A stretch of DNA of 64,000 bases. Origin: Micromonospora coxensis (GTDB taxonomy: Bacteria > Actinomycetota > Actinomycetes > Mycobacteriales > Micromonosporaceae). The stretch spans positions 5,952,001 to 6,016,000 of the forward strand of contig NZ_LT607753.1 of NCBI RefSeq assembly GCF_900090295.1, written 5' to 3'. Within the stretch, counting starts at the first letter, position 1, and the number at the start of each line of letters is the position of its first letter. A program made the position numbers and the translations under genes. The notes beneath the pieces are model-generated. The model searched no databases, was not told the DNA's origin, and worked only from the letters and a program-made list of their open reading frames with translations. Below, piece by piece: positions 28,301 to 38,000 of the stretch.

Positions 28301-30785
28301 GCACGCCCTCGCCCTGGACGGCGCGCCGGCCGGCACCGACCTCGCGGCCGCCCGGGCCGCCCAGGACCGGGGCTTCTTCAGCGCCCTGCACCTGGTGCAG
28401 GCGCTCGCCGGCGCCGGGCTGACCGCCGAGGAGCGCACCCTCACCCTCGACCTGGTCACCTCCGGCATCGGCGACGTCACCGGCGCCGACCTGCTCCGGC
28501 CGGAGCACGCCACCCTCGCCGGCCTGGCCCGGGTGCTCCCGGCCGAACTGCCCGGGCTCGCCGTCCGGCTGCTCGACGCGGACCCGGCCGGCTCCGACGT
28601 GGACCCGGTGGTGGCCGAGCTGCGCCGCCCGGTCGACCCGCGGCGGGCCGAGCTGGCGTTGCGCGGGCGGCGTCGCTGGGTGACCGACTACGAGCAGGTG
28701 ACCGTGGACGCCGAGGCCGGGCCGGGCCCGCTGCGCGAGGGCGGCCGGTACGTCGTCACCGGTGGCCTCGGCGGCATCGGCGTCACCCTCGCCGAGGACT
28801 TCGCCCGCCGGGTGCGGGCGAAGCTGGTGCTGCTGGCCCGCTCCGGCCTGCCGCCGCGCGAGGAGTGGGACCAGCACCTCGCCGTGCACGGCGGCGCCGA
28901 CCGGGCCGGCCGGGCGATCGCGGCGATCCGCCGGATGGAGGCCGCCGGCGCCTCGGTGCTGGTCCTCGCCGCCGACGTCACCGACCCGGCCGACCTGCGC
29001 CGGGTTCGGCAGGCCGCCGAGGAGCGGTTCGGCGGCATCGACGGCATCGTGCACGCCGCGGGCCTGCCCGGTGGCGGCATGGCCGAGGTGAAGGAGCGGG
29101 CCGAGGCGGAGCGGGTGCTCGCCCCGAAGCTCACCGGCACCCTCGCCCTGGCCCAGGTCTTCGGTGACCTGCCGATGGACTTCGTCGCGCTCTGCTCCTC
29201 GATCACCTCGGTGATCGGCGGGTTCGGCCAGGTCGACTACTGCGCGGCCAACGCCTTCCTCGACGCGTACGCCCGCTCCGGGGCGGGCTTCCGGGCCCCG
29301 GTGGTGGCGCAGAACTGGGGCGGCTGGGCCGAGGTCGGGATGGCCGTGGAGACCGACTCGCCGGCCGGTTTCCGGGCCGCCGGTCGGGACACCGTGACCA
29401 GCGCGGTGGAGCACCCGGTGCTCACCACCAAGGTCGTCGGCGCGGACGGCACCGTCCTGCACGGACTGGTCTCCGCCGACACCCACTGGCTGCTCGACGA
29501 GCACCGCATCGGCGGGGTGCCGGTGGTGCCCGGCACCGCCCACCTGGAGTCGGTGCGCGCCGCGGTGGTCGCCGCGCTGCCCGCCCCGGCCGCCGACGCG
29601 GCGGTCGAGCTGCGCGACGTGGTCTTCCTGGAGCCGTTCTCGGTGCCGGACGGGACCGTCGCCCAGTACCGGGTCGAGCTGACCCCCACCGACGAGGGGG
29701 TCGACTTCACGGTGCGCAGCCTCGCCGCGGGCACGACGCGCACCCACGTGCGCGGCGCGGCCGGCTGGACCACCGAGCCCGCCCCGCCGGCCCGGGTGCC
29801 GGCGGTCACCGGCCGCCGGGTCGACGACGACGCGTCGTTCGGCCGGGGCCGCACCAGCATGCTCACCTTCGGTCCACGGTGGCACGCGCTGGCCGAGCAC
29901 CACCTGGGCGAGGGGGAGGAGCTGGCGCACGTCGTCGCCCCCGCCGAGGTGGCCGCCGACCTGCCCGCCTGGGGGCTGCACCCGGCGCTGCTGGACGTGG
30001 CCACCGCGTTCGGCCGTGGCCAGGGCGAGGGCACCTACCTGCCGCTGTCGTACGGGCGGATCGTGGTGCGCGGGCCGCTGCCGGCGCAGTTCCACAGCCA
30101 CCTGCGGCACCGGACCGGGGCGAGCGTCGAGGTGGTCGCCGCCGACCTGTCGTTGACCGACGCGCAGGGCCGCGAACTCGTCGCGATCGGCGACTTCGTG
30201 CTGCGCCGGGTCGACCAGGGTGCGGTGACCGGGGGACTGGCCGCCGCCGGCGCCGGCGAGCCGAGCACCCCGGCCGGTGACGCGGTGACCGAGGACATCC
30301 GCCCGGTCGACGGGGCCGAGGCGTTCCGGCGCAGCCTGAGCGCCGGTCTCGGCGCCCAGGTGGTCATCTCCACCCGCACCGTCGAGGACGTCCGGCACCG
30401 GTCGTCGCGGGTGAGCACCAGCGACCTGGAGTCCGACGGCGAGTCGGCCGTGGCCGTCCCGACGGCCGCCGCGGCCGGTTCCGCCGCGCCGCGCACCGAG
30501 CTGGAGAGCACCATCGCCGCGGTCTGGCGGGACGGCCTGGGCGTGGCCGAGGTCGGCGTCGACGACGACTTCTTCGCCCTCGGCGGCAACTCCCTGGTCG
30601 CGGTGCAGCTGATCGCCGCGATGCGCAAGGCGACCGGGGTGCGGCTGCCGATGCGCAGTCTCTTCGAGACCCCGACCGTGGCCGGGCTGGCCGCCCGGAT
30701 CGAGGAGCTGCGCGCCGCCGCCCCCGCCGACGCCCCGGCCGCCCCAGCCACCGTTGCCGCCATCCCGCGGCTGCCCCGCGCCTGA
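25317..30785 (+). CDS. Type I PKS module KS-AT-KR-DH-T
   Basis: A 1822-residue PKS. KS: Cys189 in TACSTSL, EAHGTGT and KSNIGHL. AT: Ser633 in GHSIGEY with HAFH, the malonyl-CoA signature. KR at ~1140-1330: TGGLGGIG, CSSITS and the catalytic Tyr in DYCAANAF; the VHAAGLPGGG segment lacks the LDD motif of B-type KRs. DH at ~1390-1660: HRIGGVPVVPG with His1396 and an HPALLDVATA segment. The last position of the usual DxxxQ/H motif is Ala. Carrier: Ser1759 in FFALGGNSLVA. The KR-before-DH order is unusual. Predicted extension: one malonate, reduced and possibly dehydrated. ATG 25317 has AAGGA upstream; GTG 25299, overlapping the previous stop, is an in-frame alternative. Confidence 0.85.
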   Translation: MSNPTDTDLPADDGIEPIAIVGLAARLPGAADVNEFWRNLVDGVESVTELTREEQLARGATAEEVDDPGWVNRAPLVDGYDEFDAGLFGMTAREAEITDPQHRLFLESCYTALQDAGYDPARYDGAVGVYAGTGGNTYLHRYVLRNKRVGGGPHSAVSIASGNSPNYVATNVSYRLDLRGPSLTVHTACSTSLVAFHLACEALRNGECDMALAGGVNIELPHVGYLGMDGFTSPDGRCRPFDAAANGTVWGSGVGVTLLKRLSDAIADGDAIRAVVLGNAINNDGAGKVGFTAPSVDGQVEAIAQAVGMAGIDPRTISYVEAHGTGTAMGDPIEVTALSTVYTKDTDDRGWCGIGSVKSNIGHLSQPSGIVSVIKTVLAMEHGLIPPTINYETANPAIDFADTPFYVANTLTKWDTDGTPRRAGVSSFGIGGTNAHVVLEEAPAAYRERRVRPAHLLPVSARTAGALETAVRRLAEHLESATDRGPEYLADVAHTLRVGRRQYPHRVAVVATDLADAVAALRTKRRRQAGVVEGTAPRPAFLFSGQGSQYAGMGAQLYAEEPDFAAAVDECAQLLRPELGLDIRDLILGRDPEAGEKLTETRYTQPALFVVEYALAVLWQSAGVRPAAMIGHSIGEYVAATVAGVLSLPDALRVVAARGRLMQSVAPGSMLAVPLDESVVAERLPEGVTVATVNGPGTCVVAGPSDAVAAFAQTLDVKAKALRTSHAFHSPMMEPILAEFTALMGTVTLRPPTVPFLSNVTGDWITDEQATDPAYWAAHLRRPVRFGACVATLLAEGTWSLLECGPGRQLANLARMQVAKASEAQRALVPLGSLPGPGEPTGDLATLLGTAAALWCAGVPVRLGADPDARRVPLPTYPFERRRYWVDPDPQEQVAAAPVETGPRPLPEWFAVPVWRQAAADPAAAPLGRCLVLVDGPRGDALVAALRAAGAEPTVVRPGDGFAAVDGGYRLRPGVREDHDALVAALGADLPDRLVHALALDGAPAGTDLAAARAAQDRGFFSALHLVQALAGAGLTAEERTLTLDLVTSGIGDVTGADLLRPEHATLAGLARVLPAELPGLAVRLLDADPAGSDVDPVVAELRRPVDPRRAELALRGRRRWVTDYEQVTVDAEAGPGPLREGGRYVVTGGLGGIGVTLAEDFARRVRAKLVLLARSGLPPREEWDQHLAVHGGADRAGRAIAAIRRMEAAGASVLVLAADVTDPADLRRVRQAAEERFGGIDGIVHAAGLPGGGMAEVKERAEAERVLAPKLTGTLALAQVFGDLPMDFVALCSSITSVIGGFGQVDYCAANAFLDAYARSGAGFRAPVVAQNWGGWAEVGMAVETDSPAGFRAAGRDTVTSAVEHPVLTTKVVGADGTVLHGLVSADTHWLLDEHRIGGVPVVPGTAHLESVRAAVVAALPAPAADAAVELRDVVFLEPFSVPDGTVAQYRVELTPTDEGVDFTVRSLAAGTTRTHVRGAAGWTTEPAPPARVPAVTGRRVDDDASFGRGRTSMLTFGPRWHALAEHHLGEGEELAHVVAPAEVAADLPAWGLHPALLDVATAFGRGQGEGTYLPLSYGRIVVRGPLPAQFHSHLRHRTGASVEVVAADLSLTDAQGRELVAIGDFVLRRVDQGAVTGGLAAAGAGEPSTPAGDAVTEDIRPVDGAEAFRRSLSAGLGAQVVISTRTVEDVRHRSSRVSTSDLESDGESAVAVPTAAAAGSAAPRTELESTIAAVWRDGLGVAEVGVDDDFFALGGNSLVAVQLIAAMRKATGVRLPMRSLFETPTVAGLAARIEELRAAAPADAPAAPATVAAIPRLPRA

Positions 30786-30811
30786 CGTCGAGATACAGGA
30801 GTGACAGAGCA

Positions 30812-31765
30812 ATGAGCGACACGATCGCCACGCTGCCGGTGGTCGTCGAGAGCGACGGCACACCGCTGACCGAGCTGATCGGCCGGCGCCGCGCGGAGCT
30901 GCGCGCCACCCTCACCGAGCACGGCGGGCTGCTGTTCCGCGGCTTCGACGTCGGCGGGGTGGACGGCTTCGACGCGGTCGTCCGGGCGTTCTCCGGCGAG
31001 CCGCTGACCTACACCGAGCGGTCCTCACCCCGGCACGCCATCAAGGGCCGGGTCTACACCTCGACCGACTACCCACCGGACGAGGAGATCTTCCTGCACA
31101 ACGAGAACTCGTACCAGGCGTCCTGGCCGCTGACGCTGTTCTTCTACTGCATCACCCCGCCGGACACCCTCGGCGCGACCCCGCTGGCCGACGTCCGCCG
31201 GGTGTACGAGGCGATCGACCCGGACGTGCGGGAGGAGTTCGTCCGGCGGCGCTGGATGCTGGTGCGCAACTTCCACGCCGACTTCGGCACCCGTTGGCAG
31301 GACGTCTTCGGCACCGCCGACCGGGCCGAGGTCCAGGCGTACGCGGCGCGCAACCGGATCGAGCTGGAGTGGGTCGGCGCCGACGGCCTGCGTACCCGGG
31401 CGGTCCGTGACGTGGTGCACCTGCGGCCCGGCTCGGACACCCCGCGCTGGTTCAACCACGCCACCTTCTTCCACGTGAGCACCCTGCCGAAGGACTACCA
31501 GGAGGGGCTGCTCGCCATGTTCGGCCCCGACGGGCTGCCCTCGAACACCTACTACGGCGACGGCGGCGAGATCCCCGCCGACGTGCTGGACCACCTGCGG
31601 GCCGCGTACCGGGCGGCCAGCGTCCGCTTCGACTACCACCGCGACGACGTGCTGGTGGTCGACAACATGACCGCCGCGCACGCGCGGGAGCCGTTCACCG
31701 GCCCCCGCAAGATCGCCGTCGCGATGGCCGAACCGCACACCCCCGAGAGCGCTGGAGACAACTGA
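30812..31765 (+). CDS. TauD/SyrP-like Fe(II)/2-oxoglutarate dioxygenase
   Basis: A 317-residue TauD-family enzyme. The iron-binding HxE (HNENSYQASWPL) lies near residue 97 and the distal His in DNMTAAHAREPF near residue 288, followed by the Arg that binds 2-oxoglutarate. NRPS-associated members such as SyrP and AsnO hydroxylate Asp or Asn at the beta-carbon, free or carrier-bound. The next synthetase has an Asn-type specificity code, so beta-hydroxyasparagine is the natural prediction. A ribosome site AGGAG precedes the ATG, and the stop overlaps the mbtH start (TGATG). Confidence 0.85.
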   Translation: MSDTIATLPVVVESDGTPLTELIGRRRAELRATLTEHGGLLFRGFDVGGVDGFDAVVRAFSGEPLTYTERSSPRHAIKGRVYTSTDYPPDEEIFLHNENSYQASWPLTLFFYCITPPDTLGATPLADVRRVYEAIDPDVREEFVRRRWMLVRNFHADFGTRWQDVFGTADRAEVQAYAARNRIELEWVGADGLRTRAVRDVVHLRPGSDTPRWFNHATFFHVSTLPKDYQEGLLAMFGPDGLPSNTYYGDGGEIPADVLDHLRAAYRAASVRFDYHRDDVLVVDNMTAAHAREPFTGPRKIAVAMAEPHTPESAGDN

Positions 31766-31953
31766 TGGCCGAGCCCCGATTCCTGGTCGTGCGCAACGAC
31801 GAGGAGCAGTACTCGATCTGGTCGGCCGACCGTGAGCTGCCCGCCGGCTGGCACGACGCCGGCTTCGCCGGCTCCCGCGAGGAGTGCCTGGCCCACGTCG
31901 AGGTGGTCTGGACCGACATGCGCCCCCGCTCGGTACGGGAGGTCTCGTCGTGA
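31765..31953 (+). CDS. mbtH: MbtH-like NRPS accessory protein
   Basis: A 62-residue protein with the MbtH core NDEEQYSIWSADRELPAGW and a terminal WTDMRPRSVRE. MbtH proteins bind adenylation domains and are needed for solubility or activity of many of them. It sits directly before the Asn-specific synthetase and overlaps both neighbours by 1-4 nt. With four A domains in the cluster and no other copy, it may serve several. Confidence 0.95.
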   Translation: MAEPRFLVVRNDEEQYSIWSADRELPAGWHDAGFAGSREECLAHVEVVWTDMRPRSVREVSS

Positions 31954-34900
31954 CCCGCGAGTGGACCTTCCCCGCCTCCTTCGCGCAGGAGCGGGTGTGG
32001 CTGGCCAACCAGCTCGACCCCGGGTCCCCGGTCTACAACGTCTCCGGCCCGTGGCGGGTCCCGGCCGGTGTCGACGCCGCCACCGCGATCGAGGTGCTCG
32101 ACCGGGTCGTCGCCCGGCACGAGGCGCTCCGCACCCACCTGCGCGTCGACGACGGCGCCCTGGTGCAGGTCGTGCGGGAGCACGAGCCGGTGACGGTCCC
32201 CGTCGAGGACCTGCGCGAGCTGCCGGAGGCCGAGCGCGCGGCCCGGTTCGAGGCGCTCTGCGTCGACCTCGCCCGCACGCCGATCCCGTTGGACGCCCCG
32301 CCGCTGTGGCGGGCCCGGCTGGTCCACCGCGGCGACGCCTGGCTGCTGCTGTTCGTGGTGCACCACGCCGTCTTCGACAGCCGGTCGGCGGTGCTGATGG
32401 TCGACGAACTCGACGCCTTCGCCCGGGCCGCGTCGACCGGCGCGAGCGCCGCCGTGCCCGAGCTGCCCATCCAGTACGCCGACTTCGCGGCCTGGCAGCG
32501 GGACCAGCTCAGCGGCGCGGAGCTGGACCGGCAGCTCGACTTCTGGAAGCGGCACCTGACCGGCGCGCCGGCCGTCACCGGGCTGCCCCTGGACCGGCCC
32601 CGCCCCGCCCAGCTCGGCTTCGCCGGCGACGAGGTCCGCTTCGCCCTGCCCGACGGGCTGCTCGACCGGATCGGCCGGCTCGCCGTCGGCGCGTCGGCCA
32701 CGCCGTACATGGTGCTGCTGGCCGGCTTCGCCGCGCTGCTGTCGCGGATCTCCGGCGACAGCGACGTGGTGGTCGGCGTCTCCACCGCCGGGCGGGACAG
32801 CGCCGAGGTGATGCCGCTGATCGGCATGTTCGTCAACCCGGTCGCGCTGCGCTGCGACGTCGGCGGCGACCCGAGCTTCACCGAACTGCTCGGCCGGGTT
32901 CGCGACGGCCTGGTCGACGCGATGGAGCACGGCCAGACGCCGTTCCAGCGCATCGTCGAGGCGGTCGACCCGCAGCGCGACCCGTCGGTGCAGCCGATCT
33001 TCCAGACCGCGCTGAACTTCATCCCCGACTCCGGCCTCGACCCGGTGGAGCTCGGCACCGCCAAGGACGACCTGGCCTTCGACGTCACGGCCGGGGAGAG
33101 CCGGCTGGTCTACCGCACCGACCTGTTCGACCGGTCCACCGCCGAGTCGGTGGTCGCCCGTTACGTGCGGCTGCTCGAGGCGGCGGTCGCCGACCCGCAG
33201 CGGCCGGTCTCCGCGCTGCCGCTGCTCGACGACGCCGAGCGGGAGCTGGTCCTCGGCGGGTGGGCCGGCGCCGGCACGGCGGGTGTGCTGCCCACCGTCG
33301 TGGACGAGGTGCAGCGGCAGGCCGCCGCCACCCCGGACGCCACCGCGCTGGTCTGCGCCGACGTGCGGCTGACGTACGCGCAGCTGAACGCCGCCGCGAA
33401 CCGGCTCGCCCGGGTGCTGGTGGCCCGGGGCGCCGGCCCGGAGACCCGGGTGGCGCTCGCCCTGCCCCGCTCGGCGGAGCTGCTGGTCGCCGTCCTCGCC
33501 GTGCTCAAGGCCGGCGCCGCGTACGTCCCGGTGGACACCGGCTACCCGGCCGGCCGGATCGCGTACCTGCTCGCCGACGCCGAGCCGGCGCTGGTGCTGG
33601 CCCTGCCGGAGACCGCCGCGCTGGTCGGCGGCGACCCGGTGCTGCTGGACGGCACGACCGGCGCCGACCGGTCCGACGCCGACCTCACCGACGCCGAGCG
33701 GACCGCCCCGCTGCGCCCCGAGCACCCGGCGTACGTGCTCTACACCTCCGGCTCCACCGGCCGGCCCAAGGGCGTGGTGGTGGAGCACCGGGCCGTCGCG
33801 GCGTACCTGGCCTGGGCCCGGGACACCTACCCGGGGCTGGCCGGCACCGCGCTGCTGCACTCGCCGGTCTCGTTCGACCTCACCGTCACCGGCCTGCTCG
33901 GCCCGCTCACCGCCGGCGGCACGGTCCGGCTGGCCGCGATCGACTCGCCGCAGGCCCGCGAGGGTGGACGCCCCAGCTTCCTCAAGGTCACCCCGAGCCA
34001 CCTGCCGCTGCTCGACGCGGAGCTGTCCCCGACCACCGACCTGGTGATCGGCGGGGAGGCGCTCACCGGGGAGCAGCTGGCGGGCTGGCGCGCCGCCCAC
34101 CCGGACGTGGCGGTAGTCAACGAGTACGGCCCGACCGAGGCGACCGTCGGCTGCGTGGCCGCCCGGATCGGGCCCGGTGAGCCGGTGGCCGCCGGCCCGG
34201 TGCCGATCGGCGGGCCGACCGCCGGGGCGCGGGCGTACCTGCTCGACGCCGCGCTGAACCCGGTGCCGTCGGGCGTGGTCGGGGAGCTGTACGTCGCCGG
34301 CGACCAGCTCGCCCGCGGCTACCTGGGCCGGCCCGCGCTCACCGCCGAGCGTTTCCTGCCCTGCCCGTACGGGCCGCCGGGGCAGCGGATGTACCGCACC
34401 GGCGACCTGGCCCGCCGCCGCGCCGACGGCACCCTGGACTACCTGGGCCGCCGCGACGACCAGGTCAAGGTGCGCGGCATGCGCATCGAGCTGGGCGAGA
34501 TCGAGTCGGCGATGCTGGCCCACCCGGAGGTGCGCGAGGCGGCGGTGGCGGTACGCGCCGAGTCCGGCGAGCCGACGCTTGTCGGCTACCACGTCGGCAC
34601 CGCCGAGGAGGCCCACCTCGCCGCCGAGCTGGCCCGGGAGCTGCCCGCGCACCTGGTGCCGACCGCGTTCGTCCGGCTCGACGCGCTGCCGCTGACCCCC
34701 AACGGCAAGCTCGACCGGGCGGCGTTGCCCGCCCCGGCCGCGACGGCCTCCGGCGACGGCTACGTCCCGCCGCGCACCGACGCCGAGACCCTGGTGGCCG
34801 AGGTGTACGCCGACATCCTTCAGGTGGAGAAGGTGGGCGCGCACGACGACTTCTTCGCCCTCGGCGGCAACTCGCTGCGCGGGATGCGGGCGATGGCCCG

Positions 34901-35069
34901 GATCCGCGCCGAGGTCGACGTCGAGCTGCCGATGCGGGCGCTGTTCAGCAGCCCGGTGGTGGCCGACCTGGCCGCGGTGATCGAGCAGCGCATCGCCGCC
35001 GAGCTGGACCAGCTCTCCGACACCGAGGTCGCCGCGCTGCTGGCGGCCGAGAAGGACACTCCCGCATGA
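31950..35069 (+). CDS. NRPS C-A-T, predicted Asn-specific
   Basis: A 1039-residue module. The C domain ~1-440 has VVHHAVFDSRSAV with the catalytic His139; the usual final Gly of HHxxxDG is Ser. A domain ~450-940: YTSGSTGRPKG at ~598, FDLTVTGLL, NEYGPTEATVG, YRTGDL and NGKLDR. Specificity positions read D-L-T-K-V-G-E-V-G-K, one step from the well-known Asn code DLTKLGEVGK. T: Ser975 in FFALGGNSLRG. Together with the SyrP-like dioxygenase two genes upstream, the residue is probably beta-hydroxy-Asn. GTG 31950 overlaps the mbtH stop (GTGA). A longer frame beginning at 31884 lies within mbtH in another frame and is rejected. Confidence 0.9.
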   Translation: MTREWTFPASFAQERVWLANQLDPGSPVYNVSGPWRVPAGVDAATAIEVLDRVVARHEALRTHLRVDDGALVQVVREHEPVTVPVEDLRELPEAERAARFEALCVDLARTPIPLDAPPLWRARLVHRGDAWLLLFVVHHAVFDSRSAVLMVDELDAFARAASTGASAAVPELPIQYADFAAWQRDQLSGAELDRQLDFWKRHLTGAPAVTGLPLDRPRPAQLGFAGDEVRFALPDGLLDRIGRLAVGASATPYMVLLAGFAALLSRISGDSDVVVGVSTAGRDSAEVMPLIGMFVNPVALRCDVGGDPSFTELLGRVRDGLVDAMEHGQTPFQRIVEAVDPQRDPSVQPIFQTALNFIPDSGLDPVELGTAKDDLAFDVTAGESRLVYRTDLFDRSTAESVVARYVRLLEAAVADPQRPVSALPLLDDAERELVLGGWAGAGTAGVLPTVVDEVQRQAAATPDATALVCADVRLTYAQLNAAANRLARVLVARGAGPETRVALALPRSAELLVAVLAVLKAGAAYVPVDTGYPAGRIAYLLADAEPALVLALPETAALVGGDPVLLDGTTGADRSDADLTDAERTAPLRPEHPAYVLYTSGSTGRPKGVVVEHRAVAAYLAWARDTYPGLAGTALLHSPVSFDLTVTGLLGPLTAGGTVRLAAIDSPQAREGGRPSFLKVTPSHLPLLDAELSPTTDLVIGGEALTGEQLAGWRAAHPDVAVVNEYGPTEATVGCVAARIGPGEPVAAGPVPIGGPTAGARAYLLDAALNPVPSGVVGELYVAGDQLARGYLGRPALTAERFLPCPYGPPGQRMYRTGDLARRRADGTLDYLGRRDDQVKVRGMRIELGEIESAMLAHPEVREAAVAVRAESGEPTLVGYHVGTAEEAHLAAELARELPAHLVPTAFVRLDALPLTPNGKLDRAALPAPAATASGDGYVPPRTDAETLVAEVYADILQVEKVGAHDDFFALGGNSLRGMRAMARIRAEVDVELPMRALFSSPVVADLAAVIEQRIAAELDQLSDTEVAALLAAEKDTPA

Positions 35070-38000
35070 CGGACCTGAAGGATCCCACCCGCGAGGCGGC
35101 CCGGGCGGCGCTGATCGCCCAACGGCTGCGCCGGCGCCAGGCCGCGCCGACCGCCCGGATCACCCCCCGGCCCGAGGGCGCGCCGGTGCCGCTGTCGTAC
35201 GCCCAGGAGCGGGTCTGGTTCATGGACCAGATCGCGCCCGGCGAGGCGGCGTACCACATCGCGGTGCCGTTGCGGGTGCGCGGACCGCTCGACGTGACGG
35301 CGCTGCGCGCCGCCCTGGCGGCGCTGACCGCCCGGCACGAGTCGCTGCGCACCCGCTTCCCGGCCGACGCCGACGGCCGTCCGACGGCGGTGATCGAGGA
35401 GTCGGTGACCGTCCCACTGACCATCGTGGACGCCCCCGACGAGGCGGCCGCGCAGGCGCTGGTGGAGGCCGCCGCGGCCGAGCCGTTCGACCTGGTGACC
35501 GGGCCGCTGCTGCGCGCCCTGCTGATCCGGCTCGCCGACGACGACCACGTGCTCTTCCTCGGCAAGCACCATATCGTCGGTGACGGCTGGTCGGTCGACG
35601 TGCTGCTGCGCGACTTGATCACCTGCTACCGGGGCGGCGAGCCACCCGCCCTGCCGGTGCAGTACGGCGACTTCGCCCACTGGGAGGCCCGGGAGCTGGA
35701 CGGGCCGGCCGCCCGGGAGCACCTGGACTGGTGGAAGCGGCGGCTGGCCGGGATCACCCCGTTGGAGCTGCCGCTGGACCGGCCCCGTCCGGCCACCCAG
35801 ACCTACCGGGGCGACTTCGTCGAGTTCCAGGTGGACCGGGCGGTCACCGACGGGCTCGCCGCGTTGACCCGGGAGTGCGGCGGCACCCTGTTCATGACGC
35901 TGCTCGCCGCGTACCAGGTGCTGCTGTCCCGGCACGCCCGGCAGGACGACTTCGCCGTCGGGGCGTCCGTGGCCGGCCGGTCCGCGCCGGAGCTGGAGAA
36001 CGTCGTCGGCATGTTCGTCAACATGCTGCCGCTGCGCGCCGAACTGGCCGGCGACCCCACCTTCACCGAACTGCTCCAGCGCACCCGCCGGGCGGTGCTC
36101 GACGGCTTCGAGCACGCCGAGGTGCCGTTCGCGAAGGTGGTCCACGAGCTGGGCCTGCCCCGCGACGTCAGCCGCTCGCCGGTGTTCCAGGCCATGTTCG
36201 TGCTGCAGAACTACGAGATGGGTCGTTTCACGGAGGCCTCCGGCAACACCGAGGTGACCTTCCGGTGGACGCCGATGGAGCTGCGTGCCACCCGGTTCGA
36301 CTTCGAGCTGCACGCCGTCGAGGTGGCCGACGGGATCTGGGGCAAGCTGGTCTTCAACACCGACCTGTTCGACCGGGAGACCGTCGAGCGGGCGGCCCGG
36401 CGCTGGGTCACCCTGCTGCGGTCGATCGTCGCCGCCCCGGACACCCCGGTCTCCGCGCTGGACCTGCTCGCCACGGACGAGCGGGAGCTGCTCGCCGGGT
36501 GGAACGACACCGCCGCCGAGTTCCCGGCCGCGCAGACCCTGCACGGGCCGATCGCGCAGCGCGCGGCGGCCACCCCGGACGCGGTCGCCGTCACCATCGA
36601 CGGCCGGTCGGCGACGTACGCCGAGCTGAACGCCGCGGCGAACCGCGTCGCCCACCGGCTGCGGGCGGCCGGCGTCGGGCCGGAGACCCTGGTCGGGGTC
36701 TGTGCCGAGCGGTCGGTGGAGCTGGTGGCGGGCCTGCTCGGCGTGCTCAAGGCCGGCGGCGCCTACCTGCCGCTGGACCCGGAGTACCCGGCGGACCGGC
36801 TCGCCTTCATGGTCGACGACGCCGCCGCGCCGGTGGTGCTGGTGCAGCGGCACCTGCGCGACGTGCTGCCGGACACCGGCGCGACCGTGCTCGCCCTCGA
36901 CGACGAGGCCGTCTGGGCCGACCAGCCCACCGACGACCCGGTCCCGCTGGCCGGCCCGCAGCACCTGGCGTACGTCATCTACACCTCCGGCTCGACCGGC
37001 CGGCCCAAGGGGGTGCCGAACACCCACCGGGGCATCGTCAACCGGCTCGACTGGATGCAGAAGACGTACCGCCTCGGCGCCGACGACGCGGTGCTGCAGA
37101 AGACACCGGCCAGTTTCGACGTCTCGGTGTGGGAGTTCTTCTGGCCGCTGCGCGAGGGCGCCCGGCTGGTGCTGGCCAGGCCCGGCGGGCACAAGGACGC
37201 CGGCTACCTGCGGGACCTGCTGGTCGCCGAGCGGATCACCACCGCCCACTTCGTGCCGTCGATGCTGACCGTCTTCCTCGCCGAGGACGGCGTCGAGGCG
37301 GCGACCGCGCTGCGCCGGGTGATCTGCTCCGGTGAGGAGCTGCCGCTGGTCTCGGCGGTCGACTTCACTGCCCGCCTGCCCTGGTGCGAGCTGCACAACC
37401 TGTACGGCCCGACCGAGGCGGCCATCGACGTCAGTGCCTGGCACTGCGACCCGGCGCTGCTGCCCGGCCTGACCGGCGTGCCGATCGGCGGCCCGATCGC
37501 CAACCTGCGGCTGCACGTGCTCGACGAGCGCGGTGAGCCCTGCCCGATCGGGGTGGCCGGCGAGCTGCACATCGGCGGGGTGGGGCTGGCCCGCGGCTAC
37601 CACCGCCGGCCGGCGCTGACCGCCGAGCGGTTCGTCCCCGATCCGTTCTCCGGCGAGCCGGGCGCGCGGCTCTACCGCACCGGCGACCTGGCCCGCTGGG
37701 TGATCGCCCCGTCCGCACCCGGCGAGGCCGCCGGGTCGGCGGCCGACGGCCGGCCGGCCGGCGTCATCGAGTTCCTCGGCCGGATCGACCACCAGGTCAA
37801 GCTGCGCGGCCTGCGCATCGAGCTGGGGGAGATCGAGAGCGCGCTGCGCGAGCAGCCCGAGGTGACCGAGGCCGCGGTGATCGTCCGGGAGGACAGCCCC
37901 GGCGACAAGCGGCTCACCGCCTACCTGGTCGGGGCGGCCGAGCACACCGCGCTGCGGGCCGCGCTCAAGGAGACCCTGCCCGAGTACATGGTGCCGGCCG

